A DNA stretch of 64,000 nt from Algicola sagamiensis DSM 14643 (GTDB taxonomy: Bacteria; Pseudomonadota; Gammaproteobacteria; Enterobacterales; Alteromonadaceae). The stretch covers positions 27,651 to 91,650 of the forward strand of contig NZ_KB894491.1 in the NCBI RefSeq assembly GCF_000374485.1, written 5' to 3'. Shown here in pieces: positions 38,129 through 48,114 of the stretch. Position numbers and translations under genes: made by a program. Numbering within the stretch: the stretch's first letter is position 1; every line of letters starts with the position of its first letter. A model generated the notes under the pieces. It saw nothing but the letters and a program-made list of their open reading frames with translations, did not search any database and was not told the DNA's origin.

Positions 38129-38995
38129 ATGTATCGTTATTTTCTAGGAATGCTCATTCTTGTTTGGCAAGCTGGGTGGGCAATTGCAGAGCCCTTTAAA
38201 ATTGAGCAGATCAGCGGCTCACTATACCGGTTTGTTGACGATAGACACCGCTCGGTCTTTTTGGTCACCCCTCAAGGGGTTGTTGTAACTGATCCCATGA
38301 ATCAAAAAGCGGCAACTTGGCTCAAAAAAGAAATACAGACGCGTTTTCATCTTCCTGTCAAATATGTCATATACAGTCATAATCATGCTGACCATATTTA
38401 TGGTGCTGAGGTGTTCAAAGAGGCACATACGGTTTTTATTGCGCACCATCTGGCACGTCAAGATATCGTTTCGACAAAAACAAAAACGGTTGTGCCCGAA
38501 GTCACCTTTCAAGATCAAATGTCTTTGTTTCTTGGTGAACATGAAGTGCAGCTTCGATATCATGGGCCGAATGATGGACGCGGTTCAATCAGCATGCTCT
38601 TTGTGAAAGAAGAAACATTATTCGTTGTTGACTGGGCCCTTGTTGGCCGAATGCCTTGGAAAAAACTATGGAGTTATGACATTGTTGGCACCATCAATTC
38701 AACACATGAAGTACTTCAACTGGACTTTAAGCATTTCGTTGGTGGGCATGCAGATATTGGCACTAAACCGAAACTGAGACGTTATTTCAACTACCTTCAA
38801 GCACTGCATCATGCTGTGGTTCTTGGGATCCAAAAAGGACAAACATTAGAAGCGATGCAAAAGGAAATTCGTTTAGACGAATTTAAAGATTTCCGGCAAT
38901 ACGAGGCATGGCTTCCACTCAATATCGAAGGTGTTTACGAACGACTCATCGAAGAGTCTGGCATGGGGTGGCGACCTGACCTGAAGACAAACTAA
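38129..38995 (+). CDS. Secreted metallo-beta-lactamase-fold hydrolase
   Basis: The 288-aa protein starts with a signal peptide (MYRYFLGMLILVWQAGWAIA), so it is periplasmic. The zinc motif is SHNHADHIYG (about 83-92), followed by a GPNDGRGSISMLF segment, VDWALVGRMPW and GGHADIG, as in quinoprotein-relay/MBL-fold proteins related to subclass B enzymes. True beta-lactamase activity cannot be claimed. The frame could start at TTG 38123, two codons earlier. It is 13 bp upstream of the chromate transporter gene and likely cotranscribed with it. Confidence 0.8.
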   Translation: MYRYFLGMLILVWQAGWAIAEPFKIEQISGSLYRFVDDRHRSVFLVTPQGVVVTDPMNQKAATWLKKEIQTRFHLPVKYVIYSHNHADHIYGAEVFKEAHTVFIAHHLARQDIVSTKTKTVVPEVTFQDQMSLFLGEHEVQLRYHGPNDGRGSISMLFVKEETLFVVDWALVGRMPWKKLWSYDIVGTINSTHEVLQLDFKHFVGGHADIGTKPKLRRYFNYLQALHHAVVLGIQKGQTLEAMQKEIRLDEFKDFRQYEAWLPLNIEGVYERLIEESGMGWRPDLKTN

Positions 38996-39008
38996 GACCA
39001 CAGCATCA

Positions 39009-40220
39009 ATGACGCAGTCAATGGCTATACCAAAACACGAACAAACAATATCGCTCTGGACCATTTTTTTGACTTTTTTAAAGCTGGGTTGCACCGCATT
39101 CGGTGGGCCACTTGCTCATATCGGCTTCTTTCATCAAACATTTGTAAAAACAAAACATTGGCTGGCAAATGAAGATTTTGCATCCCTCGTCGCAGTATGC
39201 CAATTTATTCCTGGCCCAACAAGCAGCCAAGTTGGTATGGCGATTGGCTTAAAGCAAGGGCGTTACCTTGGTGCACTCGCAGCATGGGTTGGATTTACAG
39301 CCCCTTCTGCACTGCTGATGATCGGATTGGCTTTTGTTTTATCTCCAGAACAATCATGGCGTGAGCTCAGTCTATTTCATGGTTTAAAACTCTTTGCGAT
39401 CGCAGTGGTTATGCATGCACTTTGGGGAATGAGTCAGCAATTATGTCCTGACTTTCGTCGGCGCATTTGGGTGCTCATTGCTTTATGTCTTTGCTTATGG
39501 ATAGAACATCCACTATCACAATTATCAGTGATCGGATTATCTGGTCTTTTTGGTTATTGCTTTCTTCGCAATATTCCCCAAGTACAATCAACAAAACAAC
39601 TCTCATTCGATATCAACAAAAAAGCCAGCTTTATTGCGTTTGCACTTTTCATCAGCATATTCATCATTGGGGCAGTTGTCGCGGCTGGCTTTAATGTTCA
39701 CGCCGTTCAAGTATTTGATTCATTCTATCGTGCGGGTTCCCTTGTTTTTGGCGGAGGGCATGTTGTTCTTCCTTTATTAGAGGCTGAATTTGTTGAGAGT
39801 GGTCAGGTTGAGCTACAAACATTCTTATCCGGCTATGGCGCAGCTCAAGCAATTCCTGGTCCTCTATTTACCTTTGCTGCTTTCCTTGGTAGTTCTATTG
39901 ATGGCGGGAGTTACGGGGTTTTTGGTGGACTAATCGCAATCGTTATCATTTTCCTCCCTTCCATTTTGCTACTGATATTCATTTTGCCATTATGGCTAAA
40001 GATACAGCAATCAGTGCATGTTCAGTTTGTGGTTGCAGGACTTAATACAGGTGTCGTTGGTCTACTCAGCGCTGCGCTCATTAACCCCATCATCGTTTCA
40101 AGTATCCATGAACCGCTTGACGTCTTGTTTTCATTCATTATTTTTATCATCATGAAAACCCGTATTCCACTCATTGCGCTTCTTGCTGGTGTGATTTGCA
40201 GTTCTTCTTTATTGTTTTAA
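39009..40220 (+). CDS. chrA: Chromate transporter ChrA (long-chain CHR type)
   Basis: The 403-aa inner-membrane protein is a duplicated CHR transporter. The first half contains FLKLGCTAFGGPLAHIGF and QFIPGPTSSQVGMAIGL, and the second half contains SFYRAGSLVFGGGHVVLPLL and AAQAIPGPLFTFAAFLG; both repeats keep the FGG and PGP signatures. Characterised members export chromate and give resistance, but many genomic homologues have unknown physiological ions. It follows the secreted MBL-fold hydrolase by 13 bp. No chrB regulator is visible. Confidence 0.92.
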   Translation: MTQSMAIPKHEQTISLWTIFLTFLKLGCTAFGGPLAHIGFFHQTFVKTKHWLANEDFASLVAVCQFIPGPTSSQVGMAIGLKQGRYLGALAAWVGFTAPSALLMIGLAFVLSPEQSWRELSLFHGLKLFAIAVVMHALWGMSQQLCPDFRRRIWVLIALCLCLWIEHPLSQLSVIGLSGLFGYCFLRNIPQVQSTKQLSFDINKKASFIAFALFISIFIIGAVVAAGFNVHAVQVFDSFYRAGSLVFGGGHVVLPLLEAEFVESGQVELQTFLSGYGAAQAIPGPLFTFAAFLGSSIDGGSYGVFGGLIAIVIIFLPSILLLIFILPLWLKIQQSVHVQFVVAGLNTGVVGLLSAALINPIIVSSIHEPLDVLFSFIIFIIMKTRIPLIALLAGVICSSSLLF

Positions 40221-40288
40221 TTAAAAATAGTGATGAGATCGCGGATCAATATCTATACTAGAGTCAAACAACCAAGGTGATGATCTTT

Positions 40289-42256
40289 ATGTATCGCTGG
40301 CTATCCAAATACTTAGTTGTACTCATTTTTATTCCTTGTATCTTGTTTACAATTTTATTAGGGATAGAGGTCAATATTGCTAGGAAAAACTTTCAAGATT
40401 CGCATAATGTTGTGATTTACTCTGATCTCGTTCGTTTGACAAGTAAAGCGATTCACGAAATGCAAAAAGAGCGTGGCATGTCTGCTGGCTACTTAGGAAG
40501 TAAAGGGAATAAATTTAAAAGCGAGATCATTGAACAGCGCAAACTGACGGATAAAAAATTAGCCGAATTAGAACAGTTTTTAAATCGTGATGATATCGAG
40601 CCTGAGTTGATCAAAGCCTTGAAAGAATTTCTTCAACTCCTGAAAAAAAGAGACGATATCCGCCAACGGATTTCCTCACTAAATATACAACTCCCCGAAG
40701 CACTCAAGTACTACACGAGTAAAATTAAAATCGTCCTTGATCTTAACGCTTGGATAGCTACCCACTCGCGCATTACCTTAATTACACAAGAGTTTATGAC
40801 ACTTTACAGTTTCGCTTATGGGAAAGAACAAGCTGGGATTGAACGTGCTATCTTAAGCAATGTATTCGCAAGCGATGCATTTACACCACAAACCTATAAA
40901 AGATTTGTTGAATTAGTCACAAAGCAAAACACTTATTTTACATCGTCTTACGCAATAGCCCCTGGAAATATTCGTGATTACTACAAAGCGTTCCTTCATT
41001 CGCCTGAACAACAAGCTGTTGAGCGGTTTCGGGAAATTGCAATCAGCCGGCAAAGTGGATTTAACCAAGACCCAATGGTTTGGTTTCAGGCTGCGACCGA
41101 TCGAATTAACCTTCTGGAAGACACAAAAGAGAAAATTGTATCCAAGATTTCAGCCCAAGCCACCACAATCGAAAATGACAGTCTAAAACAGCTTTCATTT
41201 GATTCTTTAATGGGCGCAATCGTTCTGCTCTCAGCATACATTGTGTATCAGTTGATTTCTCTCAATCGCTGCCAGTCACAAAATATCAAAGAAGTCATCG
41301 ATGAAGTGCTCAATCGAAATGATTTAACGAATGATGTCGAAGCAATCAGCTATGATCAGCTTGGCCAGACTGGCCAAGATATCAATGCCATCATTGATAA
41401 ATTTAAGACTGATTTATCAACATTCCAAGAATTTGCCTCGAAAATTGCAACTGCGACCCACGAAACTGCAATTTCAATTAGCTCAACAGAAATGAGCCTA
41501 TCAAAGCAACAACAAGATGTGTCTACCATCGCTAGCGCCGCTGAAGAAATGAGCGTGAGCGTGAATGAAGTCACCGATTCGATGAATGAGGGAAATGAGA
41601 CGGTGAAAGTCGCAGCCACCGATACTAGCTCTGGTATAGACGCAGTCAAGCAAGCTGTCGCTGGCATACAAGAGCTTGCTTTGGAAGTTGACAACCTTGG
41701 TGAATCTATCGAAAACCTGAATCATCGCGTTGGTAACATCTCAGGCATGGTCAATGTGATCCAATCCGTTGCAGAACAAACCAACTTGTTAGCGTTGAAT
41801 GCAGCAATTGAAGCGGCAAGGGCTGGAGACCAAGGTCGTGGATTTGCAGTTGTCGCATCAGAAGTACGAGATTTGGCCCAAAGAACGCAGCAATCCACAC
41901 TTGAAATATCTACGATCGTTGCTGAGTTACAATCTGGTGCCAATCAAGCAATTGAAGTCATTGAACATGGCAAGAAAAAAGCAGATATTGCAGTCGGTCG
42001 CGCTGAAAATGTCAATCATGTTCTTTCAACTATTGTGAGTAATATGGAGTCAATTGAAGGGATCACCTCTGGTGTGGCATACCGGGCCAGCGAACAAAAT
42101 ACCGTGATCCAAGAGATCAATGCAAACCTCACGAGTATTGATGAACAAGCATCTGATAACGTGTCTGGCGCAAAACAAATTGCTGAATCTGCTGGCATCT
42201 TAGCTGAAATTGCAATGGATATGCGTGATAAGATCGATAGTTATATTGTAAAGTGA
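40289..42256 (+). CDS. Methyl-accepting chemotaxis protein with NIT-type sensor domain
   Basis: The 655-aa chemoreceptor has a first membrane helix (about 4-24) and a periplasmic helical domain (about 30-290). The periplasmic [20 protein letters not shown] segment is the signature of the nitrate/nitrite-sensing (NIT) domain. A second helix (about 303-322), a short HAMP-like linker and a full signalling domain follow, with the tip [18 protein letters not shown] (about 490-507) and [17 protein letters not shown]. It should bind CheW/CheA and steer swimming towards or away from an anion, possibly nitrate. The start at 40289 is chosen by the AAGGTG site 9 nt upstream; the frame could begin four codons earlier. 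Confidence 0.9.
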   Translation: MYRWLSKYLVVLIFIPCILFTILLGIEVNIARKNFQDSHNVVIYSDLVRLTSKAIHEMQKERGMSAGYLGSKGNKFKSEIIEQRKLTDKKLAELEQFLNRDDIEPELIKALKEFLQLLKKRDDIRQRISSLNIQLPEALKYYTSKIKIVLDLNAWIATHSRITLITQEFMTLYSFAYGKEQAGIERAILSNVFASDAFTPQTYKRFVELVTKQNTYFTSSYAIAPGNIRDYYKAFLHSPEQQAVERFREIAISRQSGFNQDPMVWFQAATDRINLLEDTKEKIVSKISAQATTIENDSLKQLSFDSLMGAIVLLSAYIVYQLISLNRCQSQNIKEVIDEVLNRNDLTNDVEAISYDQLGQTGQDINAIIDKFKTDLSTFQEFASKIATATHETAISISSTEMSLSKQQQDVSTIASAAEEMSVSVNEVTDSMNEGNETVKVAATDTSSGIDAVKQAVAGIQELALEVDNLGESIENLNHRVGNISGMVNVIQSVAEQTNLLALNAAIEAARAGDQGRGFAVVASEVRDLAQRTQQSTLEISTIVAELQSGANQAIEVIEHGKKKADIAVGRAENVNHVLSTIVSNMESIEGITSGVAYRASEQNTVIQEINANLTSIDEQASDNVSGAKQIAESAGILAEIAMDMRDKIDSYIVK

Positions 42257-42292
42257 AACCAAGAAGCACAATCGGGACCTGTTCTTGGTTTC
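42255..42292. terminator. Bidirectional terminator between the chemoreceptor and prpD
   Basis: A perfect 11-bp inverted repeat (GAAACCAAGAA at 42255-42265, complement at 42282-42292) with a 16-nt loop lies between the two convergent genes. It begins at the chemoreceptor stop codon. Confidence 0.7.
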
Positions 42293-42320
42293 CTCTGACT
42301 GAAACGTCGAGCTGATACAA

Positions 42321-43769
42321 CTAGATCACAAACTTCGCCATAAAATCATGCACTGGTGTTTGTTCAAGAAGCTGTTGATCTTTACATAGAGCAAAAATAT
42401 CATCTGCATGTTGCTGTGGGAATCGTGTTAACAGGTTTCGATAAAACTTATCTTCCAATACTGGGATCCCCTCTTCACGGCGTAATCGATGCCCAATTGG
42501 ATATTCGATCTCAACACGTTCAGTTGATGTACCATCTTGAAAGAAGACCTGAATCGCATTCGCAATCGAGCGCTTGTCTGGATCATGATACTCTTCGCTA
42601 TAGCACTTATCTTCTGTGACTACCATCTTTTCTCGTAGCTCATCAATGATCGGGTTGCGCTGATGGAAATCATTTTCATAATGCTCTGCCGTTAATTGGC
42701 CAAAGATCAATGGTATCGCAACCATATATTGTAAACAGTGATCGCGATCCGCTGGATTTGCCAATGGTCCCTCTTTTGAAATGATACGGATAGCCGACTC
42801 ATGAGTTGTTAATTCAATCCGATCGATGTCATGCAATCGTCCCTTCACTTCTTGATGTAAGATGCGAGCACACTCACAAGCTGTCTGAGCATGGAATTCT
42901 GCCGGGAAAGAAATCTTGAACAAGATTTGTTCCATCACATATGTGCCATAAGGTCGCTGAAACTGGAACTCATTCCCTTTAAACAAGACATCGTAGAAAC
43001 CCCATTTCGGCACACTCAATACACCAGGAACCCCCATTTCACCTCGCATCGTAATATCCGCTAATCGAACCGCTCTTGAGGTTGCATCGCCTGCCGCCCA
43101 AGATTTGCGCGAGCCAGCATTTGGCGCATGTCGATAAGTACGAAGCGCTTGGCCATCCACCCAAGCCTGGCTCACTGCAGCCATGATCTGCTCACGGTTG
43201 CCGCCTTTGAGCCATGTAACAACCGCTGTTGAGGCAACTTTCACCAACACCACATGATCAAGGCCAACTCGATTATAAGAGTTTTCCAACGCCAAAACAC
43301 CTTGAATTTCGTGCGCTTTGATCATTGCTTCAAGAACAGTCTTCATCGTCAGCGGCTCAAGCCCTTGCGACACTCTTGATTGGGATAAATAATCCGCAAC
43401 AGCCAATATTCCGCCTAAATTATCTGAAGGATGCCCCCACTCCGCAGCAAGCCAGGTATCATTAAAATCAAGCCAGCGAATAATACACCCGATATCCCAG
43501 GCCGCTTTGACCGGATCAAGCGCAAATTGAGTCCCTGGAACGCGTGCCCCATTTGGCACTACTGTACCTTGGACAATTGGGCCTAGATGCTTGGTACACT
43601 CAGGAAAGCGCAGCGCCAATAACCCACAACCGAGTGTGTCGATAAGGCAATTCCTCGCTGTATTCATCGCTTCCAGAGAGTCAATTTGATAGTCCATCAC
43701 ATAGTCTGCAATATCCTGGATCACACGATCATAATCCGGGCGTTCATTTTGTTCTACATTCATGCTCAT
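42321..43769 (-). CDS. prpD: 2-Methylcitrate dehydratase PrpD
   Basis: The 482-aa protein equals E. coli PrpD in length and belongs to the MmgE/PrpD family. It dehydrates 2-methylcitrate to methylaconitate in the methylcitrate cycle. Recognisable segments include [40 protein letters not shown] (about 97-116) and the [20 protein letters not shown] region. AAGGAG lies 6 nt before the ATG. It is the last gene of prpB-prpC-prpD. The organism here uses PrpD instead of the AcnD/PrpF pair. A propionyl-CoA synthetase gene (prpE) does not follow; the next gene is a convergent chemoreceptor. Confidence 0.95.
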   Translation of the reverse strand: MSMNVEQNERPDYDRVIQDIADYVMDYQIDSLEAMNTARNCLIDTLGCGLLALRFPECTKHLGPIVQGTVVPNGARVPGTQFALDPVKAAWDIGCIIRWLDFNDTWLAAEWGHPSDNLGGILAVADYLSQSRVSQGLEPLTMKTVLEAMIKAHEIQGVLALENSYNRVGLDHVVLVKVASTAVVTWLKGGNREQIMAAVSQAWVDGQALRTYRHAPNAGSRKSWAAGDATSRAVRLADITMRGEMGVPGVLSVPKWGFYDVLFKGNEFQFQRPYGTYVMEQILFKISFPAEFHAQTACECARILHQEVKGRLHDIDRIELTTHESAIRIISKEGPLANPADRDHCLQYMVAIPLIFGQLTAEHYENDFHQRNPIIDELREKMVVTEDKCYSEEYHDPDKRSIANAIQVFFQDGTSTERVEIEYPIGHRLRREEGIPVLEDKFYRNLLTRFPQQHADDIFALCKDQQLLEQTPVHDFMAKFVI

Positions 43770-43802
43770 TGCGTACTCCTTTGAATTCTTTTTTATTCAG
43801 AA

Positions 43803-43821
43803 AACCCGCCAATGGCGGGTT
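43803..43821 (-). terminator. Hairpin between prpC and prpD
   Basis: A perfect AACCCGCC/GGCGGGTT stem with a 3-nt loop lies in the 65-bp gap and is followed on the minus strand by TTTTC. It probably reduces rather than abolishes transcription of prpD. Confidence 0.6.
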
Positions 43822-43834
43822 ATTCATCAATTAA

Positions 43835-44959
43835 TTAACGCTGCTCAATCGGGGTTACTTTGCGCTCACCTGGCCCTGTATATTCTGCACTTGGGCGAAT
43901 GATCCGGTTGTTATAGCGCTGTTCTAAAACATGAGATGTCCACCCTGTAACACGCGACATCACAAAAATTGGTGTAAACAGTTTGGTTGGAATTTTCATG
44001 AAGTGGTAGGCAGAGGCATGGAAGAAGTCAGCATTCGGAAAGAGTTTTTTCTCACGCCACATCACTGCCTCACAGCGTTCGCTCACATCATATAAACGGG
44101 AGTCTCCGAATTCCTGCGCAAGTTCCTTTGACCACTTCTTGATAATAGCATTTCTCGGATCAGACTCGCGGTAAACCGCATGACCAAATCCCATAATTTT
44201 ATCTTTTCGCTCAAGCATTCCCATTAAGGATTGCTCTGCATCATCAGGATCTTTCATGGTTTCAATCAATGCCATCGCTGCTTCATTCGCACCGCCATGG
44301 AGCGGCCCACGCAAGGATCCAATCGCGCCAGTAACACAAGAATGAATATCAGATAAGGTCGATGCACAAACCCGTGCTGTGAACGTTGATGCATTAAATT
44401 CATGTTCAGCATATAAAATCAAAGAAACACTCATCACACGCTCATGGAGTGCTGAAGGTTTTTCGTCATGGAGCATGTGTAAGAAATGAGCACCAATAGT
44501 GTCGTCGTCCGTCTCCGTCTTGACCCGAACGCCATCGTGACTAAAGCGATACCAGTAGCAGATAATACTCGGGAAAACCCCAACCATACGGTCAATGCGA
44601 TCACCTGCTTGGTCAAAGTTTTCTTCGGGTTCTAAATTGCCTAACATGGAACATCCCGTACGCATCACATCCATTGGGTGTGCGTCTTTCGGGATCCTTT
44701 CTAAGACTTCTTTTAAGGCTGTTGGCATACCACGATATGATTTGAGTTTTGCTTTGTACTCTGCCAGTTCGCCTGCATTCGGTAACTCGCCATGTTTGAG
44801 CAAATAAGCGACTTCTTCAAAGGTCGTGTTCTCCGCCAAGTCCTGAATGTCATATCCACAATAAGTGAGCCCAGTTCCAGAAATACCAACGGTACACAAT
44901 GCCGTCTGCCCAGCCACTTGCCCACGTAAACCAGCACCACCTAATTTTTTGTCAACCAT
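43835..44959 (-). CDS. prpC: 2-Methylcitrate synthase PrpC
   Basis: The 374-aa citrate-synthase-family enzyme condenses propionyl-CoA with oxaloacetate. The family segments are intact: GPLHGGANEAAM (catalytic His), MGFGHAVYRESDPRN (second catalytic His) and the final region with SRVTGWTSHVLEQ (catalytic Asp/Arg area) and RPSAEYTGP. The short length and a start without the long N-terminal domain of hexameric TCA citrate synthases, plus the prp context, identify PrpC. GGGGGAAAC precedes the ATG. It lies about 80 bp downstream of prpB. Confidence 0.94.
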   Translation of the reverse strand: MVDKKLGGAGLRGQVAGQTALCTVGISGTGLTYCGYDIQDLAENTTFEEVAYLLKHGELPNAGELAEYKAKLKSYRGMPTALKEVLERIPKDAHPMDVMRTGCSMLGNLEPEENFDQAGDRIDRMVGVFPSIICYWYRFSHDGVRVKTETDDDTIGAHFLHMLHDEKPSALHERVMSVSLILYAEHEFNASTFTARVCASTLSDIHSCVTGAIGSLRGPLHGGANEAAMALIETMKDPDDAEQSLMGMLERKDKIMGFGHAVYRESDPRNAIIKKWSKELAQEFGDSRLYDVSERCEAVMWREKKLFPNADFFHASAYHFMKIPTKLFTPIFVMSRVTGWTSHVLEQRYNNRIIRPSAEYTGPGERKVTPIEQR

Positions 44960-45040
44960 GTTTCCCCCTGAGTTTTATTCGGGTACAGTTCGGCCTGTTC
45001 TCATCATGGATCCCTCATTGATGATCAAGCGTTGATGTGT

Positions 45041-45931
45041 TTATTTTTGTTTGGATTGAGAAAACAGCGCGTCGAGTTTTTTCTCGAAGTCGTGGTAATT
45101 GAGAAAATCATACAGCTCTTCTCGCGTCTGCATTTGATCAACTAAATCGCTTTGGTCATTGTGTTCCAATAAGTGTTGGTACACTTTTGCTGCAGCAAAG
45201 TTCATTGCTCTAAATGCAGTTAACGGATACAGGACAATATCAACACCAACTTCTGCCAGCTGGTTTGTGTCATAGAGCGGTGTTTTCCCAAACTCAGTAA
45301 TATTTGCCAGAATTGGCACATCCAAAGCGGTAGAAAATGCTTGATAATGCTTTAAGTCAGTCACTGCTTCTGCAAAAATTGCATCTGCACCTGCTTCTAT
45401 ACAGGCTTGTGCTCTATCAATTGCTGCATTGAGGCCTTTTTGCGCGAGTGCATCCGTTCTTGCCATAATCAAGAAGTCTTCATCCCGTCTCGCATCCACA
45501 GCGGCTTTCACACGATCAACCATTTCAGCAGCAGTCACAATTTCTTTGTTTGGTCGATGGCCACATCGCTTTTGTGCAACCTGATCCTCGATATGTAGTC
45601 CAGCCGCACCCGCTCTTTCAAATTCTCTGACCGTTCGAGCAATATTAAAAGCACCGCCCCATCCTGTATCTGCATCAACAAGTAATGGCAGTGAACTCGC
45701 GTCTGTGATCCGGCGTATATCCTCCGTCACATCATTCACTGAAGTGATCCCAAGGTCTGGCAGTCCGAAGGAAGCATTTGCAACGCCAGCGCCAGAGAGG
45801 TAGATCGCCTGATGGCCCAGTCTTTCTGCCATCATCGCACAATAAGCATTGATGGTTCCGACAACCCGCAAAGGTGAATTTTCCGAAATGGCGTCTTTGA
45901 GCTTTTTACCCGGTGAGAGTTGTTTCGACAT
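45041..45931 (-). CDS. prpB: 2-Methylisocitrate lyase PrpB
   Basis: The 296-aa enzyme splits 2-methylisocitrate into pyruvate and succinate, completing the methylcitrate cycle. It has the metal-binding VDADTGWGG segment (Asp86, Asp88) and the catalytic [10 protein letters not shown] loop (Cys123), the signature of the isocitrate lyase/PEP mutase group in its PrpB form. The start at 45931 has AGGGGAG about 6 nt upstream and aligns with known PrpB N-termini; the open frame extends 29 codons upstream without support. It heads the prpBCD run; no regulator gene (PrpR) is adjacent. Confidence 0.95.
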   Translation of the reverse strand: MSKQLSPGKKLKDAISENSPLRVVGTINAYCAMMAERLGHQAIYLSGAGVANASFGLPDLGITSVNDVTEDIRRITDASSLPLLVDADTGWGGAFNIARTVREFERAGAAGLHIEDQVAQKRCGHRPNKEIVTAAEMVDRVKAAVDARRDEDFLIMARTDALAQKGLNAAIDRAQACIEAGADAIFAEAVTDLKHYQAFSTALDVPILANITEFGKTPLYDTNQLAEVGVDIVLYPLTAFRAMNFAAAKVYQHLLEHNDQSDLVDQMQTREELYDFLNYHDFEKKLDALFSQSKQK

Positions 45932-46326
45932 ACATGGCTCCCCTATCGCTTCGTCAGTATGTATCTTTGCAATGCAATTTGGTACTTCCTGTAGCCAAGG
46001 GGCATCAAAGGGATCCAAGGCCTAAGCCTTTTTGCATAACTATTTCTTATGTGATCCAACAATACAACATGATCGCCCGAAGGGTACAACCAAATCATTC
46101 TATTGGATGCCCTATTGACTGTGATGTCAACAGACTAAGAGTAATATCATCATTTTGCATGTATATGATCGTTTACAAGCATGAATAGTCACTCAATTTA
46201 TCACCTCAAAGTATGATTTCATTGGTCCATCAATATTAAAATTTTTCACATATGATGAAAGATCAACAGAGCCTGGCATTTATGTTAGAATCGCGCGGAT
46301 TTTTGATTGAATGATAGGACCAGAAA
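45932..46326. promoter_or_regulatory. Divergent promoter region of prpBCD and rsmF
   Basis: These 395 bases hold no convincing gene and must contain promoters for both flanking units. The clearest structure is TTGACTGTGATGTCAA (46115-46130), a 5-bp inverted repeat with a 6-bp spacer. It includes a perfect minus-strand -35 hexamer TTGACA and could be an operator for a propionate-responsive regulator. No good -10 at the right distance was found, so this is tentative. Confidence 0.35.
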
Positions 46327-47769
46327 GTGAATCCAAACAGCTACCTTCCTGATGAATTCTTACAGAAAATGGCAAGCATCATGCCCGCACACCTGTCGAT
46401 GGAAGATTTCATTTCAAGCTGTCAAAAGCCACTGCGAAAGAGCATCCGTGTCAACACACTAAAGATTTCTGTGAAAGACTTTCTATCACGCGTCCAAGAA
46501 AAGTCTTGGCAGTTGACGCCTGTACCTTGGTGCCACGAAGGCTTCTGGATACAAAGACCTGAAAATGAGGAAGCTGCAATTCCACTAGGTAATACCGCAG
46601 AACACTTGGCTGGGCTTTTCTATATTCAGGAAGCCAGTTCCATGATGCCGCCATTTGCTATGTTGAATGATGGTATGCTCGAAGGCGAGCGATTTTTGGA
46701 CGTTGCATCTGCCCCAGGCTCCAAGACAACACAAATGGCAGCATATACCCAAGGAAAAGGACTCATTATCGCGAATGAGTTTTCCTCCAGCCGTATCAAA
46801 GGGCTTTACTCCAATATTTTACGGTGTGGTATCCGCAATGTTGCATTGACTCATTTTGATGGCTGCGTCTTTGGTCCTTACCTTCCTGAGACTTTCGACA
46901 GTATTCTCCTCGATGCCCCTTGCTCTGGGGAAGGAACGATTAGAAAAGACGAAGATGCATTAAAAAACTGGAATCAGGAAAGTATTCTCGCGATTGCAGA
47001 CGTTCAAAAAAATCTGATCCGAAATGCCTTTCATGCATTAAAGCCAGGTGGCCTACTCGTCTATTCAACCTGTACGTTAAGCCACGAAGAAAACCAAGAC
47101 ATTTGTGAATACCTTTTGCATGAGTTTCCTGAATCGGTTTCATTTGAACCTTTGACGACACTATTTCCTGGAGCCGAGGAATGTACAACTAAGGAAGGTT
47201 TTCTTCACATTTGGCCACAGGTTTATGATAGCGAAGGTTTTTTTGTGGCAAGGATCCGCAAAACTGAGCCTGTCCCCTTGCCTGAATCCCCAACACGCAA
47301 ATTAGGTAAGCTGCCTTTTGACTTTGCAACGAAAAAGCAAGTTTCTGAGTTCGCTCAATACCTGAAACAGCATTATCAGCTGACCTTGCCCATTCAAATG
47401 TCTTTGATGATCAGAGGAAAAGAGTATTGGATTGTGCCAAATGAAATTATCCCACTGTTTGGGAGAATCAAATTTGACCGTATCGGCTTGAAAGTTGCGG
47501 AAAAGTTTACGAAAGGCTTTCGTATGAGCCATGAGTTTGCGATGACGTTTGGCACAGATTGCACACAAAATATATACAACTTATCCACAGAAGAGTTCAA
47601 GGTTGTGTATCAAGGTAAAGATGTTCCTCTGCAAAGCACAACCCAAAAACAGGGAGAGGTGATCCTAATGTATGACAACCATCCGGTTGGCATTGGAAAG
47701 TGGCAAAAAAGCAGGATAAAGAATAACCTGCCTCGAGAACTTGTTCGTGACCAGAGGTTAATAACGTGA
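46327..47769 (+). CDS. rsmF: 16S rRNA m5C1407 methyltransferase RsmF
   Basis: The 480-aa SAM-dependent enzyme methylates C1407 of 16S rRNA. It follows the E. coli protein closely through the N-terminal segment (CQKPLRKSIRVNTLKISVKDF), the SAM site DVASAPGSKTTQMA (about 125-138) and both RNA m5C-methyltransferase cysteines: Cys199 (DAPCSGEGTIRKD) and Cys249 (YSTCTLSHEEN). A C-terminal PUA-like RNA-binding domain fills the rest. The start is GTG 46327 with AGGA 7 nt upstream. It is divergent from prpB. Confidence 0.95.
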   Translation: MNPNSYLPDEFLQKMASIMPAHLSMEDFISSCQKPLRKSIRVNTLKISVKDFLSRVQEKSWQLTPVPWCHEGFWIQRPENEEAAIPLGNTAEHLAGLFYIQEASSMMPPFAMLNDGMLEGERFLDVASAPGSKTTQMAAYTQGKGLIIANEFSSSRIKGLYSNILRCGIRNVALTHFDGCVFGPYLPETFDSILLDAPCSGEGTIRKDEDALKNWNQESILAIADVQKNLIRNAFHALKPGGLLVYSTCTLSHEENQDICEYLLHEFPESVSFEPLTTLFPGAEECTTKEGFLHIWPQVYDSEGFFVARIRKTEPVPLPESPTRKLGKLPFDFATKKQVSEFAQYLKQHYQLTLPIQMSLMIRGKEYWIVPNEIIPLFGRIKFDRIGLKVAEKFTKGFRMSHEFAMTFGTDCTQNIYNLSTEEFKVVYQGKDVPLQSTTQKQGEVILMYDNHPVGIGKWQKSRIKNNLPRELVRDQRLIT

Positions 47770-47894
47770 GGATAAGCGTTGAAATCTTTGTGTAAAAAAA
47801 TGAATAAAATTATCAAGGGTAAGCTAAACGACTGATATTAAAGAGGTTATTTTTTGAGCATTTTTTTCCCTTTTAAGAGGGTCTTGTCTACACT

Positions 47895-48006
47895 TAAATA
47901 ACTTCCTGGCAAGACAGCCACACACAGTAAAGAGTTAGCGCACGGCTCAACAATGAGCCATTCCCCTAAGCCCAGAACAATGCGGATTCGTTCTGGGCAT
48001 TTTTTA
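47895..48006 (+). ncRNA. Candidate small RNA ending in a strong terminator
   Basis: About 110 non-coding bases show three successive hairpins: TGGC/GCCA at 47907-47920, GGCTCA/TGAGCC at 47944-47959 with an ACAA loop, and GCCCAGAAC/GTTCTGGGC at 47970-47998 followed by ATTTTTT. The last is a textbook rho-independent terminator, 200 bp downstream of rsmF. Structured RNA followed by a terminator in a gene-free gap is the usual look of a small RNA gene. The 5' end and promoter are not defined. The alternative is a structured 3' UTR of rsmF. Confidence 0.4.
47970..48006 (+). terminator. Strong rho-independent terminator downstream of rsmF
   Basis: A perfect 9-bp GC-rich stem (47970-47978 and 47990-47998) with an 11-nt loop is followed by ATTTTTT. 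It ends rsmF transcription or the proposed small RNA. Confidence 0.88.
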
Positions 48007-48114
48007 TCTCAAAAAGCATGCCCTTCCAAACCGCATCCAATTCATTGAACGTAAAATCCATCATTATAGTTATTCACAATATACGGAAGCTCATATGCTT
48101 TTATTGTGAATAAA

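Noticed and set aside
38129..38995. Calling the secreted metallo-beta-lactamase-fold protein an antibiotic resistance gene
   Set aside because: The fold is shared by many hydrolases and the motifs do not single out carbapenemase activity.
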